DNA of 64,000 nt from Mesorhizobium sp. ZC-5 (GCF_025753855.1 NZ_JAOWPT010000017.1:1-64000), one strand, 5' to 3'; counted from the stretch's first letter, positions 8,344-21,653 are shown. The notes: a model not told the origin generated them from the letters alone. Numbers and translations: made by a program.

Positions 8344-10356
8344 TCAATCCACGCCGGCGGCTGCCTTGCGTTCGGCAAGGAAGGCAACCGTTCGCCCCGG
8401 CACGCGCCAGGCGCTTTCGCCGGCCAGCAGTTCGGCGCCGCCTTCGTCCGGCACGACCAGCACCCATACATAACCGTTCCGCTGCGACAGCGAAAAGACG
8501 GTCGCTCGCCGGTCGCCGTTGACCAGAACGGCGATGCGACCTTCAGTCGTGGCGAGTTGCATCGTCAGTCTGTGGCGGTTTGGGTCGTTCCATTCGGCTT
8601 CGGTCAAGGGGACGCCGGTTTCCGACAGCCATTCGACATCGGGTATCTCCCCGCTGGCAGCCGGCTTTCCGGTCAGAAAAGCGATGTTGGTCAAGGCTGG
8701 CATCGACTTGCGCAGGGCCGCCAGAGCATAGACGTGCTGTTCCAGCCCGAGATCAGGATTTGTCCAGTCGAGCCAGGTGATTTCATTGTCCTGCGCATAG
8801 GCGTTGTTGTTACCCTTCTGGGTGCGGCCGAATTCGTCGCCGGCCGTCAGCATGATGGAGCCGCGCGAGGCGAACAGCGTCGCAAGCTGCGCCTTCAAAT
8901 CGCCGCGGCGGGCTTCGCCGACGTTCGGGTCGCTGGTTTCCCCCTCGACGCCGTTGTTCCACGACAGGTTCTCATTATGGCCGTCGCGGTTTTCCTCGCC
9001 ATTGGCGTCATTGTGTTTGCGCTCGTAGGCGACCGTGTCGGCGAGCGTCATGCCGTCGTGGGCGGCGATGAAGTTGACGGTGCGGGTTTCTCCAGCGTTG
9101 TTGCCAAACACATCCGACGATCCGGCGAACCGTGTCGCCAGGGCGCCGGCCATGCCGCGGTCGCCACGCCAGAAGCGGCGGATATCGTCGCGGTAGCGGT
9201 CATTCCATTCGAGAAAGGGTTTTCCAAAATTGCCGAGCTGGTACCCGTCGGGGCCGATGTCCCACGGCTCGGCGATCAGCACACGGTCAGCAAGCAGCGG
9301 ATCGGCGCGGATTTCGCACAGCAGCGGCGCGTCCGGGGAAAAGCCGCTGTCGCCGCGGCCGAGAACGGTGGCGAGGTCGAAGCGGAAGCCGTCAACGCCG
9401 GCATTCTGGACAAAATGGCGAAGCGTATCGAGGATCATTTCGCGCATGACGGGACGCTGCGTGGCGATCGTATTACCGGTGCCGGTGTCGTTGACCAGGG
9501 ACCCGTCCGGCGCGTGGCGATAGTAAGCAAGATTGTCGAGGCCGCGCAGCGACAACGTCGGGCCGAACCAGTCGCTTTCGCCGGTGTGGTTGAAGACAAG
9601 GTCGAGGATGACGCCGATGCCGGCCGACCTCAACGTCGCCACCGCGTCGCGGAGTTCCGTGAGGCCGCCGGGCGCAAGGCGCGGATCGAGCGCCATGAAC
9701 GTCACCGGGTTGTAACCCCAGGCATTGCTCAGCCCGAGCGGCGGCAGGTGCCGCTCGTCGATCCACGCTGTGACCGGCATCAGCTCGATTGCCGAGGCGC
9801 CGAGCTTTTGCAGATGCGCGATGATTGCGGGGTGCGCCAACGCGGCGACGGTGCCGCGCTGCGCTTGCGGGATTTCCGGGTGCAGTTTCGTGAAGGCGCG
9901 GACGTTGAGTTCGTAGATCAGTCCGCCAGGCTTGAAGACGGGCTCATTTGCGGCGACGGAGTCGAGCGGCGCCTGCACGATGGCTTTCGGCATCAGCGGC
10001 GCGGTATCGCCGCCCTCGCCCCGCCGCGCGACAAGCCGTGGATCGTAGAGGTAAGGCCGGTCGATGGCGGTCGCATAAGGATCGACAAGCAGCTTGTCCG
10101 GATCGAACCAGAGGCCGCGCGCGGGATCGTAGTCGCCGTCGGCGCGGAAGCCGTAGCGGGCGCGGGCGGAGAGGCCGGGCACGACAAGGGAATGCATGCC
10201 CTTGTCTGTCGTTTCGAGTTCCAGACGGTCAGTTTCACGATCGCCGCTTGCGTCGAAGAGAGAGAGCCAGATGCGTGTTGCGGAACCGGACCAGACGGAG
10301 AAGCGGACGCCGTTGTGGGTGACGGTGGCGCCGAAACGCGGACGCTCCGAGCGCAT
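8344..10356 (-). CDS. glgX: Glycogen debranching enzyme GlgX
   Basis: A 670-residue isoamylase-type GH13_11 enzyme that hydrolyses alpha-1,6 branches of phosphorylase-trimmed glycogen. The N-terminal part (VTHNGVRFSVWSGSATRIWL) is the CBM48-like beta domain. The catalytic barrel has VVFNHTGES-like region NHTGESDWFGP, nucleophile GFRFDLATVLGR, the acid Glu in LIAEPWDIGPDGYQLG and AHDGMTLADTVAY. Length and motifs are complete. It is separated from pgm by 223 bases carrying an inverted pair of a 47-base repeat, so it may have its own promoter or reduced co-transcription. Confidence 0.94.
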   Translation of the reverse strand: MRSERPRFGATVTHNGVRFSVWSGSATRIWLSLFDASGDRETDRLELETTDKGMHSLVVPGLSARARYGFRADGDYDPARGLWFDPDKLLVDPYATAIDRPYLYDPRLVARRGEGGDTAPLMPKAIVQAPLDSVAANEPVFKPGGLIYELNVRAFTKLHPEIPQAQRGTVAALAHPAIIAHLQKLGASAIELMPVTAWIDERHLPPLGLSNAWGYNPVTFMALDPRLAPGGLTELRDAVATLRSAGIGVILDLVFNHTGESDWFGPTLSLRGLDNLAYYRHAPDGSLVNDTGTGNTIATQRPVMREMILDTLRHFVQNAGVDGFRFDLATVLGRGDSGFSPDAPLLCEIRADPLLADRVLIAEPWDIGPDGYQLGNFGKPFLEWNDRYRDDIRRFWRGDRGMAGALATRFAGSSDVFGNNAGETRTVNFIAAHDGMTLADTVAYERKHNDANGEENRDGHNENLSWNNGVEGETSDPNVGEARRGDLKAQLATLFASRGSIMLTAGDEFGRTQKGNNNAYAQDNEITWLDWTNPDLGLEQHVYALAALRKSMPALTNIAFLTGKPAASGEIPDVEWLSETGVPLTEAEWNDPNRHRLTMQLATTEGRIAVLVNGDRRATVFSLSQRNGYVWVLVVPDEGGAELLAGESAWRVPGRTVAFLAERKAAAGVD

Positions 10357-10379
10357 CAGCCGAAAGTGCAGATGACGGC

Positions 10380-10563
10380 CAATCTCCCCCCTTGTGGGGG
10401 AGATGTCCGGCAGGACAGAGGGGGGCGCGAAGAAACGCGACCCATCCGTTGTGTTGAAGCAGCGGGACCAGACAAGATGATGGCAACGCGAAGCCCACAG
10501 GCTCGCGCCCTACGTTGCCCCCCTCTGTCCTGCCGGACATCTCCCCCACAAGGGGGGAGATTG
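10380..10563. repeat. Inverted pair of a 47-base intergenic repeat between pgm and glgX
   Basis: Two identical 47-base copies lie at 10380-10426 and, reverse-complemented, at 10517-10563, separated by 90 bases. Each copy itself contains a hairpin (CTCCCCC...GGGGGAG) followed by GATGTCCGGCAGGACAGAG. Together they can fold into a very long stem in the pgm-glgX message. From general knowledge, this sequence type is dispersed in many copies in Mesorhizobium and relatives. It carries no gene. Confidence 0.85.
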
Positions 10564-10579
10564 ACCTTCATGACTACCC

Positions 10580-13656
<3,077 letters not shown>

Positions 13657-13658
13657 GA

Positions 13659-14921
13659 TCAGGCCTCCAGCCTGTTGATCATGTCCTGGGTGATGAGGCA
13701 GATACCCTTCTCGGACAAGCGGAAACGTTTGGCGTCGAGTTCCTGATCCTCGCCGACCACGAGGCCTTCGGGAATTCGCACCCCGTGGTCGATGACGACC
13801 CGCTTCAGCGACGCGTTGCGGCCGACATGGCAGTCCGGCAGCATGACGACGTCTTCCAGCTTGGCGTAGGAGTTGATGCGCGCGCCTGTGAAGATCAGGC
13901 TGCGCTTCAATGCAGCGCCGGAGATGATGCAGTCGCCCGAGACCAGCGACGAGACCGCCGAACCGCGGCGATCCTCCTCGTCATGCACGAACTTTGCTGG
14001 CGGCTTCAACTCGGCATAGGTCCAGATCGGCCAGTCGCGATCGTAGAGGTCGAGCTCGGGCGTCACGTCGGTCAGGTCGATATTGGCTTCCCAATAGGCA
14101 TCGATGGTGCCGACGTCGCGCCAGTAGGCCTGGGCCTCCGATGTCGAGCGCACGCAGGACTTGGCGAAACGATGCGCGACCGCCTTACCGTGCTGGACGA
14201 TGTAGGGGATGATGTCCTTGCCGAAGTCGCGGCTGGAATCGGGTTCGGTCGCGTCGCGGCGCAACTGGTCCATCAGGAACTTGGTCTTGAAGACGTAGAT
14301 ACCCATCGAGGCCAGCGCGAACTCGGGCTTGTCGGGAATGCCGGGCGGGTCCGCGGGTTTTTCGACGAAGGCGATAATGTTGTCCTTCTCGTCGACATGC
14401 ATGACTCCGAAGCCGGTGGCTTCCATGCGCGGCACTTCGAGGCAGCCAACCGTGACATCTGCCTTGGCGTCGACGTGCTGGCGCAGCATCAGTTCGTAAT
14501 CCATCTTGTAGATATGGTCGCCGGCCAGGATGACCATGTATTCCGGGCCGTAGGCCTCGATGATGTCGATATTCTGGAACACCGCGTCGGCGGTGCCTTC
14601 ATACCATTGCGTCTCCGAAACGCGCTGGCTGGCCGGCAGGATGTCGAAGCTCTCGTTTCGCTCGGGGCGCAGGAAGTTCCAGCCGCGCTGCAGGTGGCGG
14701 ATCAGCGAATGCGCCTTGTACTGGGTGGCGACGCCCATGCGGCGGATGCCGGAGTTCAGCGCGTTGGAAAGCGCGAAGTCGATAATGCGCGTCTTGCCGC
14801 CGAAATAGACGGCAGGCTTGGCGCGCCGGTCCGTGAGTTCCTTCAGCCGGCTGCCCCGCCCGCCGGCCAGAACATAGGCCATGGCGTCGCGCGCCAGTGG
14901 CTGGTTCTTCTTTGCCTCCAT
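13659..14921 (-). CDS. glgC: Glucose-1-phosphate adenylyltransferase
   Basis: A 420-residue ADP-glucose pyrophosphorylase, the committed step of glycogen synthesis. It has the nucleotide-binding [16 protein letters not shown] motif, [21 protein letters not shown] next to it, the glucose-1-phosphate site [10 protein letters not shown], and a C-terminal left-handed helix region ([14 protein letters not shown]). Bacterial GlgC is normally allosterically controlled by glycolytic metabolites. The start is an ATG with GGGAGGG immediately upstream; it sits 18 bases after glgB and 2 bases before glgA. Confidence 0.95.
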   Translation of the reverse strand: MEAKKNQPLARDAMAYVLAGGRGSRLKELTDRRAKPAVYFGGKTRIIDFALSNALNSGIRRMGVATQYKAHSLIRHLQRGWNFLRPERNESFDILPASQRVSETQWYEGTADAVFQNIDIIEAYGPEYMVILAGDHIYKMDYELMLRQHVDAKADVTVGCLEVPRMEATGFGVMHVDEKDNIIAFVEKPADPPGIPDKPEFALASMGIYVFKTKFLMDQLRRDATEPDSSRDFGKDIIPYIVQHGKAVAHRFAKSCVRSTSEAQAYWRDVGTIDAYWEANIDLTDVTPELDLYDRDWPIWTYAELKPPAKFVHDEEDRRGSAVSSLVSGDCIISGAALKRSLIFTGARINSYAKLEDVVMLPDCHVGRNASLKRVVIDHGVRIPEGLVVGEDQELDAKRFRLSEKGICLITQDMINRLEA

Positions 14922-14939
14922 GAAACCCTCCCAGGTCTG

Positions 14940-17159
14940 CTACTCCAGAACAAATTCCAGCATGATGGTCGCCAGCGGCGGCAACAGCATCAGCGCGTGC
15001 GCGGCGCCGCCTTTGCCGTCCGCCGTCGCTTCCACGCGGCCGCCATTGCCCTGGCCGGCACCACCATATTCGTCAGCATCGGTATTGACGATCTCGCGCC
15101 AGCTTCCCGCGTGCGGCAGCGGCACGCGATAGTTTTCCCGCGGCACCGGCGTGAAATTGGAAATCACCGCGATGGGATTGCCGCCGGGCGCGGTGCGCAG
15201 CCAGGCGAACACCGAATTCTGGTGGTCGTCGACGATCAGCCAGGAAAAGCCTTCAGGCTCGCAATCGCGGGCATGCAACGCCGGTCTTGAACGGTAGAGG
15301 TAGTTCAGGTCGCGCACCAACTGGCCCATGCCGCGATGCGGGGCGTATTCAAGCAAATGCCAGTCGAGCGATTTCGCCTCGTTCCACTCGGCGCGCTGGG
15401 CGAACTCCTGGCCCATGAAAAGCAGCTTTTTGCCGGGATAGCCCCACATGAAGGCGTAATAGGCGCGCAGCGTGGCGAACTTCTGCCAGTCATCGCCGGC
15501 GATCTTGGAAATCAGCGTGCCTTTGCCGTGCACAACCTCGTCATGCGAAATCGGCAGCACGAAATTCTCGCTGAACGCGTAAAGAAGCCCGAACGTGATC
15601 TCGTTGTGGTGGTGCTTGCGAAAAACCGGCTCGCGGGCGAGGTAATCGAGCGTGTCGTGCATGAAGCCCATGTTCCACTTGAAGCCGAAGCCCAGCCCGC
15701 CTTCATGCACCGGCTGTGATACTTTCGGCCATGACGTCGATTCCTCGGCGATGGTCATGACGCCGGGATGGGCGCCGTAGACTTCCTTGTTCATGCGCTG
15801 CAGGAAAGCGACCGCCTCCAGATTCTCGCGGCCACCCTTCTCGTTGGGGATCCACTCGCCCTGCTTGCGCGAATAATCGAGGTAGAGCATCGAGGCGACC
15901 GCATCGACGCGCAATCCGTCGAGATGGTACTTTTCGGCCCAGAACACGGCGTTGTTGACGAGGTAGGCAATCACCTCGCGGCGACCAAAATTGTAGATCG
16001 CGGTGTTCCAGTCGGGATGGAATCCCTTGCGCGGATCAGCATGCTCATAGAGAGCGGTGCCGTCGAACTGTACGAGGCCATGCTCGTCGACGGGAAAATG
16101 CGCCGGCACCCAGTCGAGGATGATGCCGATGCCGGCCTGGTGGGCGCCGTCGACGAAGCGGGCGAAGCCTTCCGGATCGCCGAAGCGCGCGGTCGGTGCA
16201 TAGAGACCGGTGGTCTGATAGCCCCAGGACGGATCGTAGGGATGCTCGGTGATCGGCAGGAATTCGATATGGGTGAAGCCCATTTCGGACACGTAGGGGA
16301 TCAGGCGGTTGCCGAGTTCATCCCACGACAGGAACCCTCCGTCTTCGGCGCGCTGCCAGGAACCCGCATGGACTTCGTAGATCGAGATCGGTTCGCGGCG
16401 CGGGTCCGCGGTCTTCCAGTAGGCGCGGTGCGCCTGGTCGTTCCATTCGTGGCGCAGGGGCGCCATGGTGACCGAAGCGGTGGCCGGACGCAGTTCGGAG
16501 CGGAAAGCGAACGGGTCGGCCTTCAACGGAACCGGATTGCCGTCGGCGCCGATGATCTCGAACTTGTAGGGACGCCCCTCACCGATGTCGGGCACGAAGA
16601 TTTCCCAGATGCCGGTGTCGATGCGATGACGCATGGAATGGCGGCGGCCGTCCCATTCATTAAAGTCGCCAACCACGGAGACGCGCCGAGCATTGGGCGC
16701 CCAGACCGCGAAATGCACGCCCGAGGCGCCCTCATGGTCGATCAGATGGGCGCCGAGCTTGTCGAAGAGCCGGAGGTGCGAGCCTTCGGCGATATAATAG
16801 TCGTCCATCGGCCCGAGCACCGGCCCGAACGAATAAGGGTCGGTCACGGTCCATTCGCCGCCGGCATTCCTGGCCAGATAGCGCAATGGCTGGCGCTTGC
16901 GGATCGACAGCTTGCCGTCGAAGAAACCCGCATCATTGCGCCAGGTGAGTTGGCCGACCGGCTTGCCGGCCAAGGTCAGGGCGTTAACGGATTCGGCATG
17001 CGGGATGAAGCAGCGGGCGACAAACCCCTTGCCGGCGGATTGGACGCCGAGCAGGGAAAACGGATCGCCATGGTTGCCCGCAATAATCGCCTCGATGTCG
17101 GAAACAGCCGTCAGTTCCGGCGTTTCCCTGGTCGCGGCGCTAACGCGGGCTTTCTTCAT
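14940..17159 (-). CDS. glgB: 1,4-alpha-glucan branching enzyme
   Basis: A 739-residue GH13_9 enzyme that makes alpha-1,6 branches in glycogen. An N-terminal domain of about 100 residues (SDIEAIIAGNHGDPFSLLG) precedes the CBM48 module (SGVHFAVWAPNARRVSVVGDFN). The barrel has DWVPAHFPVDEHGL, the nucleophile Asp in GLRVDAVASMLYLDYSR, the acid Glu in TIAEESTSWP and LPISHDEVVHGK. Length equals the usual long GlgB form. It lies between glgP and glgC in the same direction. Confidence 0.96.
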   Translation of the reverse strand: MKKARVSAATRETPELTAVSDIEAIIAGNHGDPFSLLGVQSAGKGFVARCFIPHAESVNALTLAGKPVGQLTWRNDAGFFDGKLSIRKRQPLRYLARNAGGEWTVTDPYSFGPVLGPMDDYYIAEGSHLRLFDKLGAHLIDHEGASGVHFAVWAPNARRVSVVGDFNEWDGRRHSMRHRIDTGIWEIFVPDIGEGRPYKFEIIGADGNPVPLKADPFAFRSELRPATASVTMAPLRHEWNDQAHRAYWKTADPRREPISIYEVHAGSWQRAEDGGFLSWDELGNRLIPYVSEMGFTHIEFLPITEHPYDPSWGYQTTGLYAPTARFGDPEGFARFVDGAHQAGIGIILDWVPAHFPVDEHGLVQFDGTALYEHADPRKGFHPDWNTAIYNFGRREVIAYLVNNAVFWAEKYHLDGLRVDAVASMLYLDYSRKQGEWIPNEKGGRENLEAVAFLQRMNKEVYGAHPGVMTIAEESTSWPKVSQPVHEGGLGFGFKWNMGFMHDTLDYLAREPVFRKHHHNEITFGLLYAFSENFVLPISHDEVVHGKGTLISKIAGDDWQKFATLRAYYAFMWGYPGKKLLFMGQEFAQRAEWNEAKSLDWHLLEYAPHRGMGQLVRDLNYLYRSRPALHARDCEPEGFSWLIVDDHQNSVFAWLRTAPGGNPIAVISNFTPVPRENYRVPLPHAGSWREIVNTDADEYGGAGQGNGGRVEATADGKGGAAHALMLLPPLATIMLEFVLE

Positions 17160-17222
17160 GCAGTCCGTGTCCTCCCCCGGAACTTCAACACTAAGCTCTT
17201 CTTCGCTGCCTGGACAATTCCA

Positions 17223-19691
17223 TCACACCGGCACGTTCCAGATTTCGCTGGCGTATTGGCGGATCGTTCGGTCGGACGAGAACCAGCCGACCCGCGCCAC
17301 GTTGCGGATCGCCTTGGCCTGCCATTCAGGGCTGTTCTTCCAGATCGCATCGACCCTGCGCTGCGCCTCGGCGTAGGCGTCGAAGTCGGCGGCCACCATG
17401 AACCAGTCGCTGTCGTAGATACCGTTGATCAGGTCGCGGAAACGGTTGGGATCGTCGGGCGAAAATACACCGGAAGCGATGGCCGACAGCGCCTGCGCGA
17501 GTTCCGGCGAGCCTTCAATGATCTCGCGCGGCCGGTAGCCGTTGGCACGACGTTCGGCGACTTCGGCCGCCGTCAGGCCGAAGATGACGATGTTGTCGTC
17601 GCCGACGCACTCCTTGATCTCGACATTGGCGCCGTCGAGCGTGCCGATGGTGATGGCGCCGTTCAGCGCGAACTTCATGTTGCCGGTGCCCGACGCTTCC
17701 ATGCCGGCGGTGGAAATCTGCTCCGACAGATCGGCGGCCGGCACCATGATTTCAGCCAGGCTGACGCGATAGTTGGGAATGAAGACGATCTTCAAGAGGC
17801 CGCGCACCGCCGGATCGCGGTTGATGACGCGGGCGACATCGTTGGCGAGCTTTATGATCAGCTTGGCGTTGTGGTAGCTGGGCGCCGCCTTGCCGCCGAA
17901 GAATTTCACCCGCGGCATCCAGTCCTTTTCGGGGTGCGAGCGGATCTGGTCGTAGAGCGCCACCGCCTCGATGATGTTGAGCAATTGGCGCTTGTATTCG
18001 TGGATGCGCTTGATCTGGATGTCGAACAGCGCCGACGGGTCGAGCTTGATGCCGAGACGTTCGGCGACAAGATCGGACAGACGCTGCTTGTTGGCCCGCT
18101 TCACGGCGGCGAACTTTTCGCGGAACGCCGCATCCTCAGCCAGCGGGTCCAGGCCCGACAGGAGATTGATGTCGTCGAGGAAGCCGTCGCCGATGGCTTC
18201 CCGTGCGAGGGTGGTGAGGCCGGGATTGCACTGGATCAGCCAGCGGCGCGGCGTGATGCCGTTGGTCTTGTTGTTGATGCGGCCGGGATAAAGCCGATGC
18301 AGGTCGGCGAATACCGTCTCCTTCATGAGTTCGGTATGCAGGGCCGAAACACCGTTGATCGAATGCGAGCCGACGAAGGCCAGGTTGCCCATGCGCACGC
18401 GCCGGTCGGTTCCTTCGTGGATCAGGGAGATGCTGCCGATCTGCGGGTCGTCGAATTTCTGGGTGGCGCGCGCCTCCAGCAGGATCTGCGCATTGATTGC
18501 GTAGACAATCTGCATGTGGCGCGGCAGAAGCCGCTCGAATAGCGGCACCGGCCAGCTTTCCAGCGCCTCCGGCAGCAGCGTGTGGTTGGTGTAGGCGAAG
18601 GTGCGCTTGGTAAGATCCCAGGCGGTATCGAAGTCGATGGCGTGGACATCCATCAGCAGGCGCATCAGTTCGGCGACGGCGACGGCCGGGTGCGTGTCGT
18701 TGAGATGGATCGCAGCCTTGTCTGGAAGCGACAGCAGTTCGCCATACTGGCTGAGATGCCGCTGGACGATATCTTCCAGCGAAGCGGCGGAGAAGAAGTA
18801 TTCCTGCCGCAGCCGCAATTCCTGGCCGGCAAGATGCGAATCCGCCGGGTAAAGAACCTGCGTGAGAACTTCCGCCTTGTTGCTTTCGCGCAGCGCGCCG
18901 ATGTGGTCGCCGGCGTTGAAGGCTTCGAGCAGGATCGGATCGACCGGCATCGCCGACCATAGCCGTAGTGTGTTGACGCGCTCGCCGCGCCAGCCGACCA
19001 CCGGAGTATCATAGGCGACTGCCAGCACCCGCTCGGTCGGCTTCCAGATATGCCGCTCCAGCCGCCCGTCCTTCGACGTGACGGATTCGACGGTGCCGCC
19101 GAAACCGACCTCGAAGGAGCGTTCGCGCCGTTCGAATTCCCAGGGATTGCCGTGGTCGAGCCAGGTTTCCGGCAATTCGACCTGCCAGCCATCGGAAAAT
19201 TCCTGGCGGAACAGGCCGTGGACATAACGGATGCCGTAGCCATGCGCCGGCACGTTCACGGTGGCCATCGATTCCATGAAGCAGGCAGCGAGACGCCCGA
19301 GGCCGCCATTGCCGAGGGCGGCGTCCGGCTCCAGTTTGGCGATCACGTCGATGTCGACGCCGAGCGAGGAAAGCGCCTCGCGCATGTTGTCGAGCAGGCC
19401 GATATTGGAGAAGGCATCGCGCATCAGCCGGCCGATGAGGAATTCCAGCGAGAGGTAGTAAACCCGCTTTTCCTGCTGCTCGTAGGCTTCCTTGGTGGAC
19501 GCGATCCAGCGCTCGATGATACGGTCGCGCACCACCTTGATGGACGCGGTCAGCCAATCGTGCGGCGTCGCGACACTGGCGTCCTTGCCTAACCTGTAGG
19601 TCAGGCTCTTCAGGATTTCGGTTGCGAGCGTCTTGGGATCGGAATTGTGCAGGATCGGCCTCAGAAGTTCGGAGTTCGGCGCCAAGGTCAT
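17223..19691 (-). CDS. glgP: Glycogen phosphorylase
   Basis: An 822-residue GT35 enzyme that releases glucose-1-phosphate from glycogen. Signatures include YYLSLEFLIGR, ALGNGGLGRLAACFMES, the HLNDTHPAVAVAELMR block and the PLP-binding site MEASGTGNMKFALNG. It is the first gene of the glg run on the minus strand, 63 bases ahead of glgB. The 118 bases upstream, before frcA, probably hold the operon promoter. Complete length and no disruption. Confidence 0.96.
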   Translation of the reverse strand: MTLAPNSELLRPILHNSDPKTLATEILKSLTYRLGKDASVATPHDWLTASIKVVRDRIIERWIASTKEAYEQQEKRVYYLSLEFLIGRLMRDAFSNIGLLDNMREALSSLGVDIDVIAKLEPDAALGNGGLGRLAACFMESMATVNVPAHGYGIRYVHGLFRQEFSDGWQVELPETWLDHGNPWEFERRERSFEVGFGGTVESVTSKDGRLERHIWKPTERVLAVAYDTPVVGWRGERVNTLRLWSAMPVDPILLEAFNAGDHIGALRESNKAEVLTQVLYPADSHLAGQELRLRQEYFFSAASLEDIVQRHLSQYGELLSLPDKAAIHLNDTHPAVAVAELMRLLMDVHAIDFDTAWDLTKRTFAYTNHTLLPEALESWPVPLFERLLPRHMQIVYAINAQILLEARATQKFDDPQIGSISLIHEGTDRRVRMGNLAFVGSHSINGVSALHTELMKETVFADLHRLYPGRINNKTNGITPRRWLIQCNPGLTTLAREAIGDGFLDDINLLSGLDPLAEDAAFREKFAAVKRANKQRLSDLVAERLGIKLDPSALFDIQIKRIHEYKRQLLNIIEAVALYDQIRSHPEKDWMPRVKFFGGKAAPSYHNAKLIIKLANDVARVINRDPAVRGLLKIVFIPNYRVSLAEIMVPAADLSEQISTAGMEASGTGNMKFALNGAITIGTLDGANVEIKECVGDDNIVIFGLTAAEVAERRANGYRPREIIEGSPELAQALSAIASGVFSPDDPNRFRDLINGIYDSDWFMVAADFDAYAEAQRRVDAIWKNSPEWQAKAIRNVARVGWFSSDRTIRQYASEIWNVPV

Positions 19692-19809
19692 TCAGTTCTT
19701 CCGTTCTGCCGGCGATCCTCGGACCGCCATCATTCCTCCCGGCTCAAGCCTAGCGGGGATTCAATCGATTTGGAAACGCGAAATTGCCGCGCCTCCCATG
19801 CATTTCGAG

Positions 19810-20592
19810 TCAGGCGGCGAGCGCTTCTTCCGGCGGCTTCTTGGCTCCGGTCATGAAGGCGACGGCATCCGACATCGTATACTGCTTCGGATCAATGACG
19901 GTGAGGCGACGGCCGAGCCGGTGAATGTGGATGCGGTCTGCCACCTCGAAGACATGCGGCATGTTGTGCGAGATGAGAACGATCGGCATACCCCGCTTCT
20001 TGACGTCGAGGATGAGTTCCAGGACGCGGCGCGATTCCTTGACCCCGAGTGCCGCCGTCGGCTCGTCCATGATCACCACCTTCGAGCCGAAGGCGGCGGC
20101 GCGTGCCACCGCCACGCCCTGACGCTGGCCTCCGGACAGGGTTTCCACCGCCTGGCTTATGTTCTGGATGGTCATCAGGCCGAGCTCGGTGAGCTTGTCG
20201 CGCGCCCGCTTTTCCATCGCCGAGCGGTCGAGCATGCGAAACACCGATCCGGCAATGCCGGGTTTGCGTATCTCGCGGCCGAGAAACATGTTGTCGGCGA
20301 TCGACAAGGCCGGCGACAGCGCCAGGTTCTGGTAGACGGTCTCGATGCCGGCGTCGCGCGCTTCCATTGGCGAGCGGAATTGTATCGTCTTGCCTTCGAG
20401 CTGGATTTCGCCCTCATCAGGGACCACGGCGCCGGAGATCGCCTTGATCAGCGAGGACTTTCCGGCACCGTTGTCGCCGATCACGGCGAGGATTTCGCCG
20501 GGATAGAGGTCGAAGTCGGCATTGTTCAGCGCAATGACGCGGCCATAACGCTTGACCAGTCCGCGCGCGGTGAGAAGGGGTTGCACACTCAT
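19810..20592 (-). CDS. frcA: Fructose-type ABC transporter, ATP-binding protein FrcA
   Basis: A 260-residue ATPase with a single ABC domain, unlike the double-domain RbsA/AraG type. The true start is the ATG at 20590-20592 (MSVQPLLTARG), overlapping the frcC stop as ATGA. Motifs are Walker A GDNGAGKSS, signature LSGGQRQGVAVARA, Walker B VVIMDEPTAALG and the switch His in LISHNMPH. It is the third gene of the frcB-frcC-frcA operon, matching the S. meliloti order. No kinase gene follows directly, because glgP begins 118 bases downstream. Confidence 0.9.
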   Translation of the reverse strand: MSVQPLLTARGLVKRYGRVIALNNADFDLYPGEILAVIGDNGAGKSSLIKAISGAVVPDEGEIQLEGKTIQFRSPMEARDAGIETVYQNLALSPALSIADNMFLGREIRKPGIAGSVFRMLDRSAMEKRARDKLTELGLMTIQNISQAVETLSGGQRQGVAVARAAAFGSKVVIMDEPTAALGVKESRRVLELILDVKKRGMPIVLISHNMPHVFEVADRIHIHRLGRRLTVIDPKQYTMSDAVAFMTGAKKPPEEALAA

Positions 20593-21653
20593 GCCGAGAC
20601 CTTCCTGATCCACTGGTCGATGGCGACGGCGCCGATGATGAGGACACCCGTCAGGAACACTTTCCACTGCGGGTCGGCGCCGAGCATGTTGAGCCCCATC
20701 GACACGACGCCGACGATCATGGCGCCGAACAGAGTGCCGAGGATCGAACCGCGTCCGCCGAAGAGCGAAATGCCGCCGATCACCGTCGCGGTGATGGCCT
20801 GGAGATTGTAGTCGGTCACCGCCCATGAAGGGGAAACCGACCCGTTGCGGCCGATCGCCACCCAGGCAGCGAACGCCGCGATCAGACCGGCCAGCGAATA
20901 AACCGCCAGCAGAACCTTTTTGGTCTGGATGCCCGAAAGCTTCGCGGCCTCGGCGTCGTCGCCGACCGCATAAACGTGCCTTCCCCAGGCCGTGTGGTTG
21001 AGGACGTACCAGAGGACAAGGACCAGGATGACCATGGCGATGACGCCGAGGGTCAGCACGGCATTGCCGACCTTGAAGCTGGTGCCGAACAGATGCAGCA
21101 GCGGCGCCTGACTGGAAACATCCGCCTCGCGGATCGTCTCATTGGCGGAATAGATGAAATTCGTCGCCATGATGACGTTCCACGTGCCGAGCGTCACGAT
21201 GAAGGGCGGCAGCTTCACATAAGCGACCAAGACCCCGTTCAGCAGCCCGCACAGCGCGCCGACCACGAGGCCGATCGGGATGGCGATGAAAGCGGGCCAG
21301 CCGTAGCCAACGGCGAAATTGCCCATGACGACCGCGGAGATCACCATCACGACGCCGATCGACAGGTCGATGCCCGCCGTCAGGATGACCAATGTCTGCG
21401 CCGCGCCGAGAATACCCACCACGGCGATCTGCTGGAGGATCAGCGTCAGCGTGTAGGACGAGAAGAAACGCCCGCCGATGGTCAGGCCGAAGATGAGGAC
21501 CGCCATGACCAGCACGATAAGCGGCACGGCCGCCGGATTTCCGTGCAGGAAATGCTGTATGCGCCTGAGCGGCGAGACACCATGCTCATCGAAAGAAGCG
21601 ACGGACTTGTCGCTTTCCGAGAGCACCTTCTCGAATTCCTGGGCCTGAGCCAT
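20589..21653 (-). CDS. frcC: Fructose-type ABC transporter permease FrcC
   Basis: A 354-residue inner-membrane permease of the ribose/fructose family (BPD_transp_2). After a hydrophilic N-terminus the first helix starts near AAVPLIVLVMAVLIFGL, and the family blocks ILTAGIDLSIGVVM, GLLNGVLVAYVKLPPFIVTLGT and TVIGGISLFGGRGS are present. The start at 21651-21653 (MAQAQEF) is chosen because GGAGGG precedes it; the frame also has a TTG four codons upstream. It is separated from frcB by 159 bases with two hairpins and overlaps frcA by 4 bases. Confidence 0.92.
   Translation of the reverse strand: MAQAQEFEKVLSESDKSVASFDEHGVSPLRRIQHFLHGNPAAVPLIVLVMAVLIFGLTIGGRFFSSYTLTLILQQIAVVGILGAAQTLVILTAGIDLSIGVVMVISAVVMGNFAVGYGWPAFIAIPIGLVVGALCGLLNGVLVAYVKLPPFIVTLGTWNVIMATNFIYSANETIREADVSSQAPLLHLFGTSFKVGNAVLTLGVIAMVILVLVLWYVLNHTAWGRHVYAVGDDAEAAKLSGIQTKKVLLAVYSLAGLIAAFAAWVAIGRNGSVSPSWAVTDYNLQAITATVIGGISLFGGRGSILGTLFGAMIVGVVSMGLNMLGADPQWKVFLTGVLIIGAVAIDQWIRKVSA

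Noticed and set aside
15768-18542. 924-codon plus-strand frame opposite glgB and glgP
   Set aside because: Runs across the 3' part of one gene and the 5' part of another and through their intergenic gap, as expected for a composition artefact.
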